16,201 nt of DNA from Gp6-AA45 sp035652075 (GTDB lineage: Bacteria; Acidobacteriota; Vicinamibacteria; Vicinamibacterales; CAVVIG01), in assembly GCA_035652075.1 (NCBI GenBank), contig DASREL010000193.1:1-16201 (forward strand). Direction: 5' to 3'. The notes under the pieces are model-generated. The model did not search any database. It was not told the origin of the DNA and saw nothing but the letters and a program-made list of their open reading frames with translations. Of this stretch, positions 1 through 6,547 are shown piece by piece (positions within the stretch are counted from its first letter, which is position 1; the number at the start of each line of letters is the position of its first letter). The translations under genes and the position numbers were made by a program.

Positions 1-1
1 G

Positions 2-538
2 CCGCCGCCACCGCCACCGCCGGCACCGCAGGCGGAAGTGAAGCGCCTGCCGTTCTTCATCGATGCGCTGGCTGGAAAAGATCGCCGCGTGCGTCCAATC
101 GCCGGCACGAGCACGGTCGACGGATCGCCGGTCATCGCGAACACGGGATCAGCGGACTACGCGCAGTGCTCGCCGCTTGTCGGATTGAAGTTCGGCGTCG
201 CGCGGCGATTCACGAATGACTGGGAACTCGCCGGCGCTGTCGGCGTCGCTGTCAGCCTGGTCAACGACGACAAGAAGGTCCGCGAATCGGAGCTGTTCGC
301 CGACGTGGAAGCGAACAAGTACGTGTCGGGCGACGCGTTCGTCGGCGTCGGGATCTCCTTCTGGGACTTGACCCGAAGCGACACCTTTACGCCGGCGGGA
401 ATGGTGCACTTCGGCATACCGCTCGGCCATTCGACGCACCAGGCGTACTTCGTCGGCGAAGGCCGGCTCTTCTTCGACCACGCCGACGACATCAGCAACA
501 ACTATCAGTTCTGGGCCGGGGTGCGTGTGCGTTTCTAA
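2..538 (+). CDS. C-terminal part of an outer-membrane beta-barrel protein (5' truncated by window edge)
   Basis: The frame is open to the left edge. It begins with a proline-rich run (seven prolines, then Ala-Pro-Gln-Ala-Glu), so the GTG at 38 is probably an internal valine codon rather than the start. After the linker come about 165 residues of alternating polar and hydrophobic strands rich in Gly and aromatics, with segments such as VGLKFGVARRF and DAFVGVGISFWDL. The protein ends in VRVRF, and a terminal Phe is the usual BAM-recognition signal of outer-membrane barrels. Seen: Pro-rich linker, strand-like periodicity, C-terminal Phe. Inferred: a membrane-embedded porin or OmpA-type barrel; the N-terminal part is outside the window. 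A hairpin follows the stop, so it probably ends a transcription unit. No specific family is recognised. Confidence 0.65.
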   Translation, partial: PPPPPPPAPQAEVKRLPFFIDALAGKDRRVRPIAGTSTVDGSPVIANTGSADYAQCSPLVGLKFGVARRFTNDWELAGAVGVAVSLVNDDKKVRESELFADVEANKYVSGDAFVGVGISFWDLTRSDTFTPAGMVHFGIPLGHSTHQAYFVGEGRLFFDHADDISNNYQFWAGVRVRF

Positions 539-562
539 GACCGACGATCTCTGTGTGAACAA

Positions 563-601
563 CAGACACGCGCGGGACCGAACGCCCCGCGCTCCTGTCT
601 G
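563..601 (+). terminator. Long GC-rich hairpin after the outer-membrane gene
   Basis: The arms CAGACA (563-568) and GCGCGGG (570-576) pair with CCCGCGC (586-592) and TGTCTG (596-601), with a nine-base loop. It sits 25 bases after the stop at 538 and 34 bases before the GlsB-like start. No T-run follows, so it is not a classical intrinsic terminator. It could end the upstream transcript, protect its 3' end, or act in the leader of the next gene. Confidence 0.45.
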
Positions 602-634
602 CCTGCTGGGCATCATTAACGAGGAGATGCAACC

Positions 635-925
635 ATGACCCTCACGTTTCCAGGACTTCTCGTGCTGATCGTCATCGCCGCGGTTTGCGGCGCCGTTGGC
701 AGGTCAATCGCGGGCGGCGGCGCCGGCGGCCTGCTGGCGTCGATCGCGCTTGGGTTCATCGGCGCCCTCATCGGCCCATGGGTGGCCCGCGCGTTTCATT
801 TATCCGAGCCGTTCGTCCTGCAGATCGGCAGTGAGTCGTTTCCCATCGTGTGGTCGATCATAGGCGCGGCGCTCTTCGTGGCGCTGCTGCACCTTCTGTC
901 TGGATCTCGCTGGGTCAGAAGCTGA
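635..925 (+). CDS. GlsB/YeaQ/YmgE-like stress-response membrane protein
   Basis: A 96-residue, almost entirely hydrophobic protein with three predicted membrane segments (about residues 5-22, 30-51 and 70-90). The Gly-rich stretch GRSIAGGGAGGLLASIALG is typical of the transglycosylase-associated / GlsB-YeaQ family, whose members are usually 80-95 residues. These inner-membrane proteins are linked to general envelope stress; the biochemical role is not settled and the 'transglycosylase' name is historical. The start at 635 is supported by GAGGAG at 621-626, eight bases before the ATG. The middle polar segment (about 52-69) is longer than in the enteric proteins. It stands alone between a hairpin and a gap of about 118 bases. 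Confidence 0.75.
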   Translation: MTLTFPGLLVLIVIAAVCGAVGRSIAGGGAGGLLASIALGFIGALIGPWVARAFHLSEPFVLQIGSESFPIVWSIIGAALFVALLHLLSGSRWVRS

Positions 926-1043
926 CGACGATCCCGGTCTGCTGTGTCGAACGGCACATGCCACCCATCTCTCGCGCACTAGAGTGTGAGCAGAGGTTCA
1001 CCGCGTCACCGAACCTCCCGAGAGGGGCTATACGTCGCATATC

Positions 1044-1442
1044 GTGGCTGACAAGGACGACAAAGCGGCAAAGTGCGTATCGCTGCTGCTGCGCGCGCTC
1101 GCGCTCGTTGACGCCGACGGGGCCATCCTCCGCGCCGGCGCGCCGCCCTATCTGACCGGACCGGGCGGCCGCCGGCGGCTCGCCCGCCACAATCTGTCCG
1201 TCTCCGCTCTGCGGCGTCTGCTGAGACAACTCCTGCCCGACGAAGAGCGCGACGCGCTGGCCAGGATTGGAGCGACACGGTACGAACTGCCACGGGCCAA
1301 TCAACGTGATGAGCGGTTCCTGATCGAAGCGACATTGACGCCGCACGGACCCGTGGTCAAAGTCCATCGACCCCACCGAGGCGATGACTACGTGTCACTC
1401 GATTCGTTCGCGCCGCGGTCCGCGTTACGCCCAGCCGCCTAA
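1044..1442 (+). CDS. Stand-alone PilT N-terminal-like domain protein
   Basis: A 132-residue soluble protein with a GTG start. The pattern GAILRAGAPPYLTGPGG, then a helix ending LLRQLLPDEERDAL, then TRYELP and RFLIEATLTPHGPVVKVHRP follows the order of the N-terminal domain of PilT-type retraction ATPases (G-x-PP, LLPEE, YELP, a strand, then VFR). That domain (about residues 15-115) packs against the ATPase core in PilT. Here the protein ends after it: there is no Walker A or Walker B and no ATPase gene beside it. It may regulate or bind a pilus/secretion ATPase elsewhere, or be a signalling module derived from it. A TATACG lies nine bases before the GTG and no good Shine-Dalgarno is close, so near-leaderless translation is possible. 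The function is inferred only from the fold pattern. Confidence 0.6.
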   Translation: MADKDDKAAKCVSLLLRALALVDADGAILRAGAPPYLTGPGGRRRLARHNLSVSALRRLLRQLLPDEERDALARIGATRYELPRANQRDERFLIEATLTPHGPVVKVHRPHRGDDYVSLDSFAPRSALRPAA

Positions 1443-1624
1443 CCGGTCCGGGACGCCGCGCCCGTACCAGCCTTCCCGAGCGGCACACACAACACCACCG
1501 ATCCCGGTGTGCAGAAAGAGACGGTCGCAGACGCCAGGATCGCGCAACGTACTGACGGGCGGCGACCGACTTCCCGCTCATCCCTTTCATTTGCGCGGAC
1601 TCGAACCGCGCCACAGGAGCCAAC

Positions 1625-2080
1625 ATGACAACCATTCGTGTGACAGCAATCGCCTTCGGTCTGGCCGCCTTGTATTGCGGCGGCCTCTCGGCGCAGACGC
1701 AGGAAACGCAAACGACGACCAAGACCAAGATCGAGGTGAAGGGCGGGAAGAACGTCACCGTGATTGGTTGTTTGGAACAACAATCAAACGGCGACTACGT
1801 CCTGACGGACGCCCGCGACAATAACCGGCCTGAATGGTCTCGGTATACGCTCGTGACCGACAAGGACCTGTCCAAGCACGTGGGCGAGCGTGTCGAAATC
1901 GGAGGCAAGGCGGTCACGCATACCGACGGCAAGGTGAAGGTCGAATCGAAGACCAAAACCGAAGTCGAAAACGGTCAGGATCGCGAGACGACGAGCAAGA
2001 CCGAAGGCACCACCGGCGCGTTCGAGCAGCCATATCTCGGCGTCCACTCGATCAAGAAACTCTCATCGTCCTGCAAGTAA
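1625..2080 (+). CDS. Secreted DUF5818-like protein
   Basis: A 151-residue protein with a signal peptide (residues 1 to about 23, cleavage likely after LSAQ). The core VTVIGCLEQQSNGDYVLTD, followed later by YTLVTDKDLSKHVGERVEIGG, is the pattern of small periplasmic 'CLE...YxLT...L..HVGKRVEVTG' proteins common in Acidobacteriota. I associate these with DUF5818 and an OB-like beta-barrel. Two Cys (in GCLE and at the C-terminal SSCK) could form a disulfide. The stretch from about residue 100 is Lys/Glu/Thr-rich and probably disordered (KVKVESKTKTEVENGQ). The CAGGAG at 1615-1620 is a good ribosome binding site for the ATG at 1625. The gene stands alone after an intergenic stretch of about 180 bases, in which I see no RNA or coding feature. 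Molecular function unknown. Confidence 0.65.
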   Translation: MTTIRVTAIAFGLAALYCGGLSAQTQETQTTTKTKIEVKGGKNVTVIGCLEQQSNGDYVLTDARDNNRPEWSRYTLVTDKDLSKHVGERVEIGGKAVTHTDGKVKVESKTKTEVENGQDRETTSKTEGTTGAFEQPYLGVHSIKKLSSSCK

Positions 2081-2100
2081 CCAGGCCTCGTCCGTTGGGC

Positions 2101-2122
2101 GGCTGTTCACAACGGGACAGCC
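2101..2122 (+). other. Short hairpin between the DUF5818-like and dksA-like genes
   Basis: GGCTGT (2101-2106) and ACAGCC (2117-2122) can pair across a ten-base loop, 20 bases after the stop at 2080. There is no T-run. It could be a weak terminator or leader structure; support is only the complementarity. Confidence 0.25.
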
Positions 2123-2165
2123 GTCGCAACGCCCTTCCGGCATGCTCCATTCTTGAGGATCAGCA

Positions 2166-2594
2166 ATGGCTAACGCGACGACGCGGCATGCGGACCTGAG
2201 GCAGATGCTGAGCGAACGGCGACGCGCCGCGGAGGACGACGTCCATAGTCGGCTTCGCCAGAGCCGGGCCGACCGAACGAACGGCGTCGGTGACGACCTC
2301 GATCACTCCGACGCAGCCATCCAGGACGGCCTCGAGTTCTCGCTGCTCCAGATGCGAGCGGAGACGCTGGCGCGGATCGACGAAGCGCTGCGCCGTCTCG
2401 ACGCGGGCAATTACGGAGCCTGTCGGGAATGCGAAGGTGAGATTGCCGAACGGCGCCTTCGCGCGTTGCCGTTCGCTGTCCGGTGCCAGGCCTGCGAGCA
2501 GCGTCGCGAAGAGGCGCAGGCCGCCAAGCGACTCGCCGGGCAGCGCGATGCAGGTCCCCTCTTCATGCCGGTGTCGGCGACGGCATTCCCGTAA
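2166..2594 (+). CDS. DksA/TraR-family C4 zinc-finger protein
   Basis: A 142-residue protein: an N-terminal charged helical region (residues 5-80) followed by a C4 zinc finger with Cys86, Cys89, Cys107 and Cys110 (CRECEGEIAERRLRALP then RCQAC). The segment RIDEALRRLDAGNYGACRECEGEI is the diagnostic DksA/TraR block. Members enter the RNA polymerase secondary channel and, with ppGpp, alter initiation at stress and rRNA promoters. The N-terminal coiled coil is shorter than in E. coli DksA (151 residues), so this may be an accessory paralogue, not the main DksA. The Shine-Dalgarno TGAGGAT at 2154-2160 supports the ATG at 2166. The C-terminal tail after the finger (from about residue 125) is unusual and lies antisense to a membrane-protein fragment at 2573-2707, so it may be recently acquired. 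Confidence 0.85.
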   Translation: MANATTRHADLRQMLSERRRAAEDDVHSRLRQSRADRTNGVGDDLDHSDAAIQDGLEFSLLQMRAETLARIDEALRRLDAGNYGACRECEGEIAERRLRALPFAVRCQACEQRREEAQAAKRLAGQRDAGPLFMPVSATAFP

Positions 2595-2707
2595 AAACTG
2601 CCCCAGTGCGTCGTGGGGTCAGCGTGCCAATACAACAGCAGCCACGAGACGAGAACGAGTCCAATGGCAATGCTGAGGCCGTGCTCGCGCCAGCGGATCC
2701 GGAACAT
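2573..2707 (-). pseudogene. Truncated N-terminal fragment of a small membrane protein (DUF6766-like?)
   Basis: On the minus strand an ATG at 2707 opens a frame reading RIRWREHGLSIAIGLVLVSW, then HADPTTHWGSFYGNAVAD. The 'W-R-E-H-G-L-S-I' start, one membrane helix, and the 'THWGSFxGNA.AD' block resemble the N-terminus of small two-helix membrane proteins that I associate with DUF6766. After residue 45 the frame loses all resemblance and runs antisense through the dksA-like gene as low-complexity Arg/Ala/Ser sequence. No Shine-Dalgarno precedes the ATG. Reading: a gene whose 3' part was deleted or replaced, leaving about 45 codons. The family assignment is from memory of the motif and is uncertain; the abrupt loss of coding character is seen in the sequence. 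Confidence 0.4.
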
Positions 2708-2769
2708 GTAAGCAATGTACGGCGCAGAGCGTGTGCAATAGCGAACACGCGGACGGTTCAGCAGTCGAT

Positions 2770-2775
2770 TACTGT
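2770..2775 (+). promoter_or_regulatory. -10-like TACTGT, six bases before the start at 2782
   Basis: TACTGT matches the TANNNT -10 consensus and is followed by exactly six bases and the ATG at 2782. Transcription would then start at or next to the A of the ATG. No Shine-Dalgarno is present. I see no clear -35. Confidence 0.5.
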
Positions 2776-2781
2776 GACGTC

Positions 2782-3159
2782 ATGATGAAGTTCCGTCAGA
2801 CGCTCACGATAACGGTGTTCTTCCTGGCCCTCGTCTCAACCGCGCACGCGCAAGTCAATCTCGGCATCCGCATCGGCGAACCGCCGGCGCCGCGCGCGTA
2901 TCGCGTGCCGGCTCAACCTGGATCCGATTACATCTGGATCGAGGGTTACCAGTATCCGCAAGGCTCACACTACCGGTGGCACGACGGCTACTGGACGCGT
3001 CCGCCGTACGAGGGCGCGTATTGGGTGGCGCCGTATCACATCAACGGACAGTATTTCGCCGGCCGTTGGGAAGGCGCTCGCGGGAATATGGCTCACGACC
3101 ATCGGTGGGACCGCTCGAAACAGCGCGACGAACGGCGCGACCGCGGCCGCAACGACTGA
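2782..3159 (+). CDS. Secreted YXWGXW-type protein
   Basis: A 125-residue protein with a classical signal peptide (two basic residues, hydrophobic core, cleavage after THAQ, about residue 23). The mature part has repeats of the type Y-x-W-x-x-G-Y: DYIWIEGYQYP, HYRWHDGYWTRPP and EGAYWVAPYHINGQYFAG. This is the aromatic-rich pattern of the YXWGXW/BcpO-type repeat family, typically periplasmic or surface-exposed and rich in Trp/Tyr. The C-terminus is strongly charged (DRSKQRDERRDRGRND), possibly for binding nucleic acid or lipid surfaces. A longer frame opens at 2731 but has no signal-peptide logic before residue 18, so the ATG at 2782 (or the adjacent 2785) is chosen. No Shine-Dalgarno; the TACTGT at 2770 suggests a leaderless transcript. 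Confidence 0.75.
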   Translation: MMKFRQTLTITVFFLALVSTAHAQVNLGIRIGEPPAPRAYRVPAQPGSDYIWIEGYQYPQGSHYRWHDGYWTRPPYEGAYWVAPYHINGQYFAGRWEGARGNMAHDHRWDRSKQRDERRDRGRND

Positions 3160-3161
3160 CG

Positions 3162-3326
3162 TCACGAGTGGTCGGCCGAATCTCTGAGGATCAGCGCCGG
3201 CACGGCCAGGGCCGCTGCAACGAGCAACAGCAGCGCAACCCGGCCGACCCCGGCGAACGTGGCCACGCCGACCAGGCCGAACATGACCAGCCAGGCGATC
3301 GCGACAGACCAGCGCGTGAAAGACAT
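3162..3326 (-). CDS. Small two-helix membrane protein
   Basis: A 54-residue protein with two predicted membrane helices (about residues 8-23 and 27-45) joined by a short Gly-rich turn, and a polar tail LRDSADHS. The frame extends upstream to 3410, but the ATG at 3326 fits best: GGAG lies seven bases before it, and a TAGTGT -10-like hexamer lies a further dozen bases upstream. Codon third positions are mostly G/C, as in neighbouring genes, which supports real coding. It converges on the YXWGXW gene with only two bases between stops. Similar orphan membrane peptides are frequent in Acidobacteriota genomes; function unknown. Confidence 0.55.
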   Translation of the reverse strand: MSFTRWSVAIAWLVMFGLVGVATFAGVGRVALLLLVAAALAVPALILRDSADHS

Positions 3327-3407
3327 AGAAACGCTCCACCGCCACACTAGCGACAGCCGCGCGTTGACGATGTTCGATTTTGAACGGCACAAAACCGATC
3401 GCGCCCT

Positions 3408-3413
3408 CATACT
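3408..3413 (+). promoter_or_regulatory. -10-like CATACT, six bases before the GTG at 3420
   Basis: CATACT matches the two most conserved -10 positions (A2, T6) and TA-T overall, and ends six bases before the GTG start at 3420. There is no Shine-Dalgarno. It fits the same geometry as the promoters at 2770, 7731, 15230 and 15307. Confidence 0.4.
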
Positions 3414-3419
3414 GGCACC

Positions 3420-4223
3420 GTGTTCACGGCCTTCCTTTGTCTATTCGCCGCGACGGTCCAGGTGTCGCCTCCCACCGAGACGACCCTCGCCGATGCGCAG
3501 CGTCTCTTCTACAACGCACACTACGAGGCGGCCGCTGCGCTGACGCTCGCGCGGCGCAAGCCGGACATCCCCGATCTGCCGAACGACGAGCTGCGCGCCT
3601 CCGCGCTACTCTTTCAGCTCCGCGCGCTGCTCGAGGATCACAGCGACAAGAGCGAAGCGCTGAAGAACTGCGCGACGTGTCCGGACTTGATCAAAGAATT
3701 CCTCGCCGAATTCCATCGCGGCCAGGATCTCGCGCACGCCGCCCTCCGCACCAATGCCGACGACGATGACGCGCTGTTCTTTCTCGGCAAGATGGATTTG
3801 AACTACGTGTGGCTGCAGCTCGGCCTCCTCGGAAAGAAGACCGGTTGGGACGAGTACTGGGAGGCCCGGCGATCGCTCGACGCCGTGCTCAAGCACGACC
3901 CACGACACACACGCGCCCGTGTTGCTCGCGCGTGGATCGATTACATCGTCGACACCAAGATGCCGTGGGGCACGCGGTGGCTGCTGGGCGGCGGCAATCG
4001 GAAGCAGGCGCTCGTCGACGTGCGGGAGGCGGCGGCAATGGACGTCGATTTCTTCACGCACGCCGAGGCGGAGTTCGCGTTGTGGGACATGCACGTCCGC
4101 GAACGCGACCTGGTGGAGGCTACTGTCGTCGCGCGGCGGCTGGCACACGACTTTCCGGACAACCGAGAGGTCGCGGCCTTCCTGGAGACGCACGCGACGA
4201 ACGCGAGGCGTCGCACTCGATAA
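3420..4223 (+). CDS. Secreted TPR-like (helical repeat) protein
   Basis: A 267-residue protein starting with GTG. Residues 1-16 form a short hydrophobic export signal. The rest is helical, with repeats of TPR character: LADAQRLFYNAHYEAAAALT (22-41), a block near 105-125 (HAALRTNADDDDALFFLGKM), ARRSLDAVLKHDPRHTRARV (about 150-169), and DLVEATVVARRLAHDFPDNR near the C-terminus. The paired 'small-Ala ... D-P' spacing supports tetratricopeptide-like packing and therefore a protein-interaction role in the periplasm. No catalytic motif is evident. A CATC pattern (NCATCPDL) gives a possible redox or disulfide pair. Its last 104 bases overlap, tail to tail, the end of the lipoprotein gene on the other strand. 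Function unknown. Confidence 0.7.
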   Translation: MFTAFLCLFAATVQVSPPTETTLADAQRLFYNAHYEAAAALTLARRKPDIPDLPNDELRASALLFQLRALLEDHSDKSEALKNCATCPDLIKEFLAEFHRGQDLAHAALRTNADDDDALFFLGKMDLNYVWLQLGLLGKKTGWDEYWEARRSLDAVLKHDPRHTRARVARAWIDYIVDTKMPWGTRWLLGGGNRKQALVDVREAAAMDVDFFTHAEAEFALWDMHVRERDLVEATVVARRLAHDFPDNREVAAFLETHATNARRRTR

Positions 4224-5091
4224 TCTCGATCGAGGACACGATGCGCTGGAACGTCGGCGCGTAGCTCGGTGCGGTGTCGCGCGGAGCCGTCGCGACCACG
4301 TAGAACAGCGTGTCGTCGTCGAGCAGCGTGGTGAAGATCTCAATCTGCTCGGGCAGCCCTGTCGCTTCAGACACGCTCGCGAGCACCGTGTGCAGCCCCG
4401 GCCGATTCCCCATCCTGACGTTGTCGTACAGGAACGCCGCCGGCATCGCCGGCTTCGCAAGCACGTACGACTCGATGAAGTCGTCCGTCGTCACGAGCAC
4501 GTTGCGTTTGTCATTGCGCTCGAGGCTCATCGCCAGGCCGTGCGTGAACACGCTCTTGACGCCGACGTTGCCGTAGGCGCCGTCGGGCGCAAACGTGACC
4601 GCGTTGGTGCCGGGCAGTTCGCGCCAGTTCGACGGAATGCTGATTCGCACGCGCTCGCCTTCGACGTAGGTGATGAACTCGGACGATGGGGGCTGGACGT
4701 CGAACCGAATCCGCTGGTCCGCGAGGCGTTGCAGCGTCACCAGTTGGTGCAGGCTGCTCGAGCCCGGCGACTCGCGGTCGATCCAGGCCGAACACGCAAA
4801 TTCCGGTGCGCAGACGATCAGCATCCGCGGGGCGACCGTGAAGACACCGACGAACCTCACGGTGCCTGACGCCGGCGTGATGACGCGTCGAGGCGCCGGC
4901 TCGGCCTGCAGAATGACTTCGGCCCCCTCGATCGGCTCACCGAGCGAATCGATGACCGAGACGTCGAGTTCCATCACCAACGGGACTCCGAAGAGCGGCG
5001 TGCCCGGCTCGTGTGGCGCCAATACAGGCGCGGGGTTTCCACTGCATCCCGACGCGAGCGCTGCGAGCATGACGACTACGATGGCTCTCAT
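4120..5091 (-). CDS. Lipoprotein with carboxypeptidase-regulatory-like domain and an M48-tail-like domain
   Basis: A 323-residue protein. The signal peptide ends in a lipobox (LASGC, lipidated Cys16). Residues about 40-110 form a CarboxypepD_reg-like beta-sandwich (MELDVSVIDSLGEPIEGAEV). From about 148, RISIPSNWRELPGTNAVTFA starts a domain that, with GVKSVFTHG, SEATGLPEQIEIFTTLL and FYVVATAP, resembles the C-terminal accessory domain of acidobacterial M48-family metalloproteases; the peptidase part and its HExxH motif are absent. The ATG at 5091 overlaps the sortase stop as ATGA, so it is translationally coupled and the last gene of the sortase operon. The final 30 or so residues (Arg/Pro/Ser-rich) run antisense into the neighbouring gene and look like read-through past an older end. 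Role inferred: envelope partner of the sortase system. Confidence 0.7.
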   Translation of the reverse strand: MRAIVVVMLAALASGCSGNPAPVLAPHEPGTPLFGVPLVMELDVSVIDSLGEPIEGAEVILQAEPAPRRVITPASGTVRFVGVFTVAPRMLIVCAPEFACSAWIDRESPGSSSLHQLVTLQRLADQRIRFDVQPPSSEFITYVEGERVRISIPSNWRELPGTNAVTFAPDGAYGNVGVKSVFTHGLAMSLERNDKRNVLVTTDDFIESYVLAKPAMPAAFLYDNVRMGNRPGLHTVLASVSEATGLPEQIEIFTTLLDDDTLFYVVATAPRDTAPSYAPTFQRIVSSIEIIECDASRSSRASPGRPRPLGCPESRVPAAARRQ

Positions 5092-5663
5092 CGCGACACC
5101 TCGGTTTCGCGGGCGCGCACGATGAACCGCTCGGGCGCCGCGCCCACGTAAGAGAACGGAAAACAGGTGATCAACGTCAGCGTGTGGCGCGCCGTGGGCT
5201 GGATCACGTCGATGTCGGTCGGCTGCACGACCGCAGTCGATTCGACGACGTATTCGAAATCGCCGACGCGAGTCTTGACGGTAATCGCGTCGCCGACGCG
5301 GACCTTCCTCAACGGCCTGAAGAATGTGTCGCGATGGCCGGCGAGGACGACGTTCCCGGGTTCCCCTGGCAAGGCGGTGTCGGCGAGGTGTCCAACGGCA
5401 CGTCGAAGCACGGCCGCAGAATCGCCTTGCGCCACGATCGCCGCCACGCCCAGCCGCGGAATCTCGATCTCGCCAATCGATCCGCCGTCGGTCAACGCAG
5501 GCGCGCGCGTCACTGTGCGCGCGGCGTCTGCGATTCGCCGCCGTTCGGCGGCTTGATACGTCTTCGCGTCGATGACAACCACGGCGGCGTATCCCAGCGC
5601 GAGCAGACCGATGACGAAGAGGCCGCGCGCGAGGAGGCGAGCGACACGACGCGTCGCGCTCAT
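5088..5663 (-). CDS. Class D sortase
   Basis: A 191-residue transpeptidase with one N-terminal membrane anchor (about residues 12-31) and a sortase barrel. The catalytic triad is visible: His110 in LAGHRDTFF, Cys167 in TLITCFPF and Arg179 in ERFIVRA. The TLITC signature, the small size and the single N-terminal anchor fit class D sortases, which cut LPxTA-type signals between Thr and Ala and join the Thr to an amine nucleophile. The gene upstream but one encodes a protein ending in LPSTAS, a membrane helix and Arg-Arg, exactly the expected substrate. The gene overlaps the VWA gene upstream and the lipoprotein gene downstream by ATGA at both ends. In a diderm the nucleophile is unclear; attachment to peptidoglycan or another periplasmic amine is inferred. 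Confidence 0.92.
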   Translation of the reverse strand: MSATRRVARLLARGLFVIGLLALGYAAVVVIDAKTYQAAERRRIADAARTVTRAPALTDGGSIGEIEIPRLGVAAIVAQGDSAAVLRRAVGHLADTALPGEPGNVVLAGHRDTFFRPLRKVRVGDAITVKTRVGDFEYVVESTAVVQPTDIDVIQPTARHTLTLITCFPFSYVGAAPERFIVRARETEVSR

Positions 5664-6541
5664 GGCGTTTTGTCTCCGGCGACGTACCCGGCGCGCGTCC
5701 GGACGTGCAGCCGCCCGCGATCGGTCGCCGAGACGGTGACGTCGATTTTTCGAAACGTCCGGCCGTCAGTGCGCGCGTCTGGCGTGAAGCCGAGTGTGTA
5801 CTGCTCCCGGAGGTCCTGCGCGATCTCGCTCGCCATCGCGGCGATCTCGTCCGGCGTCCGCGGAAAATACGCCAGGCCGCCGGTGTCCTTGCACAATCGC
5901 TTCAGTAGTCCTGCGTCTTCGTCTTCTTCGACCGGCGACGTGCCGAGCAGGCCGATCGCATAGATGACGGCGTCGGATCGTCGCGCGAGCGCGAGGACAT
6001 CGGCATACGTTCGTCGGCTGGCGTTGTCGCCGCCGTCGCTGACGACGATCAGCGCGTGTCGCGCCGCACGTCCCAATTGCAGATGTTCCAGACCGTCGGC
6101 GACGCCGTCGTAGAGCGCGGTGCGCCCTTCCGCAGGGACGGCGGTCAACGCGATCGCGAGTTCCTTCCCATCCGTCGTAAACGGGCGGTCGCCGCGGAGC
6201 GCGAACGACACGCGGTCGTTGACATCCACGGCGAATAGTTCGTCGTCGGGCCGGCTCGACTGCAGCAGCGCCGAGACCGCGACGACGAGCGCCGGCGTTT
6301 TCGCCCGCATGCTCTGGCTGCGATCGACGATCAATCCAAGCGTGATCGGCGCATCGCCGTAATGGAAGACGGCGATGGCCTGCGGCCGTCCCTCGTCGAA
6401 CACGCGAAAGTTCTCCTGCCGCAGACCGCTGACGTGATGACCGCGAGCGTCGGTCACGATGACGGGAACCGCCACCAGCTCAGTTCGAACGCTGATGACG
6501 GCCTGCAGGAGCAGGAAAACGGCGGGTAATAACGCGATCAC
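5660..6541 (-). CDS. Secreted VWA-domain protein (acidobacterial VWFA-related family)
   Basis: A 293-residue protein. Residues 1-17 form a hydrophobic export signal. Residues about 18-62 (VRTELVAVPVIVTDARG... GLRQENFRVFDEG) are the lead-in module typical of the acidobacterial VWFA-related family (TIGR03436-type). The VWA domain follows with a complete MIDAS: Asp73-x-Ser75-x-Ser77 (DRSQS), Thr141 (EGRTALYDG) and Asp169 (SDGGDN). It therefore should bind a divalent metal and a protein ligand through an acidic residue. The start is GTG, six bases after the stop of the substrate gene, with AGGTG nine bases ahead. The gene ends in an ATGA overlap with the sortase. VWA proteins are common adhesive partners of sortase systems. 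This one has no LPxT signal of its own, so it is probably secreted or periplasmic. Confidence 0.88.
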   Translation of the reverse strand: MIALLPAVFLLLQAVISVRTELVAVPVIVTDARGHHVSGLRQENFRVFDEGRPQAIAVFHYGDAPITLGLIVDRSQSMRAKTPALVVAVSALLQSSRPDDELFAVDVNDRVSFALRGDRPFTTDGKELAIALTAVPAEGRTALYDGVADGLEHLQLGRAARHALIVVSDGGDNASRRTYADVLALARRSDAVIYAIGLLGTSPVEEDEDAGLLKRLCKDTGGLAYFPRTPDEIAAMASEIAQDLREQYTLGFTPDARTDGRTFRKIDVTVSATDRGRLHVRTRAGYVAGDKTP

Positions 6542-6547
6542 GGATCG

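Noticed and set aside
1384..1824. 146-codon plus-strand frame over the gap before the DUF5818-like gene
   Set aside because: Composition is Arg/Pro/His/Ser-rich with no Shine-Dalgarno, and it overlaps the ends of two better genes in other frames.
3606..4460. 284-codon minus-strand frame across the helical-repeat gene
   Set aside because: It starts with an Arg/Cys/Ser-rich stretch and is antisense to a gene with a signal peptide and helical repeats.
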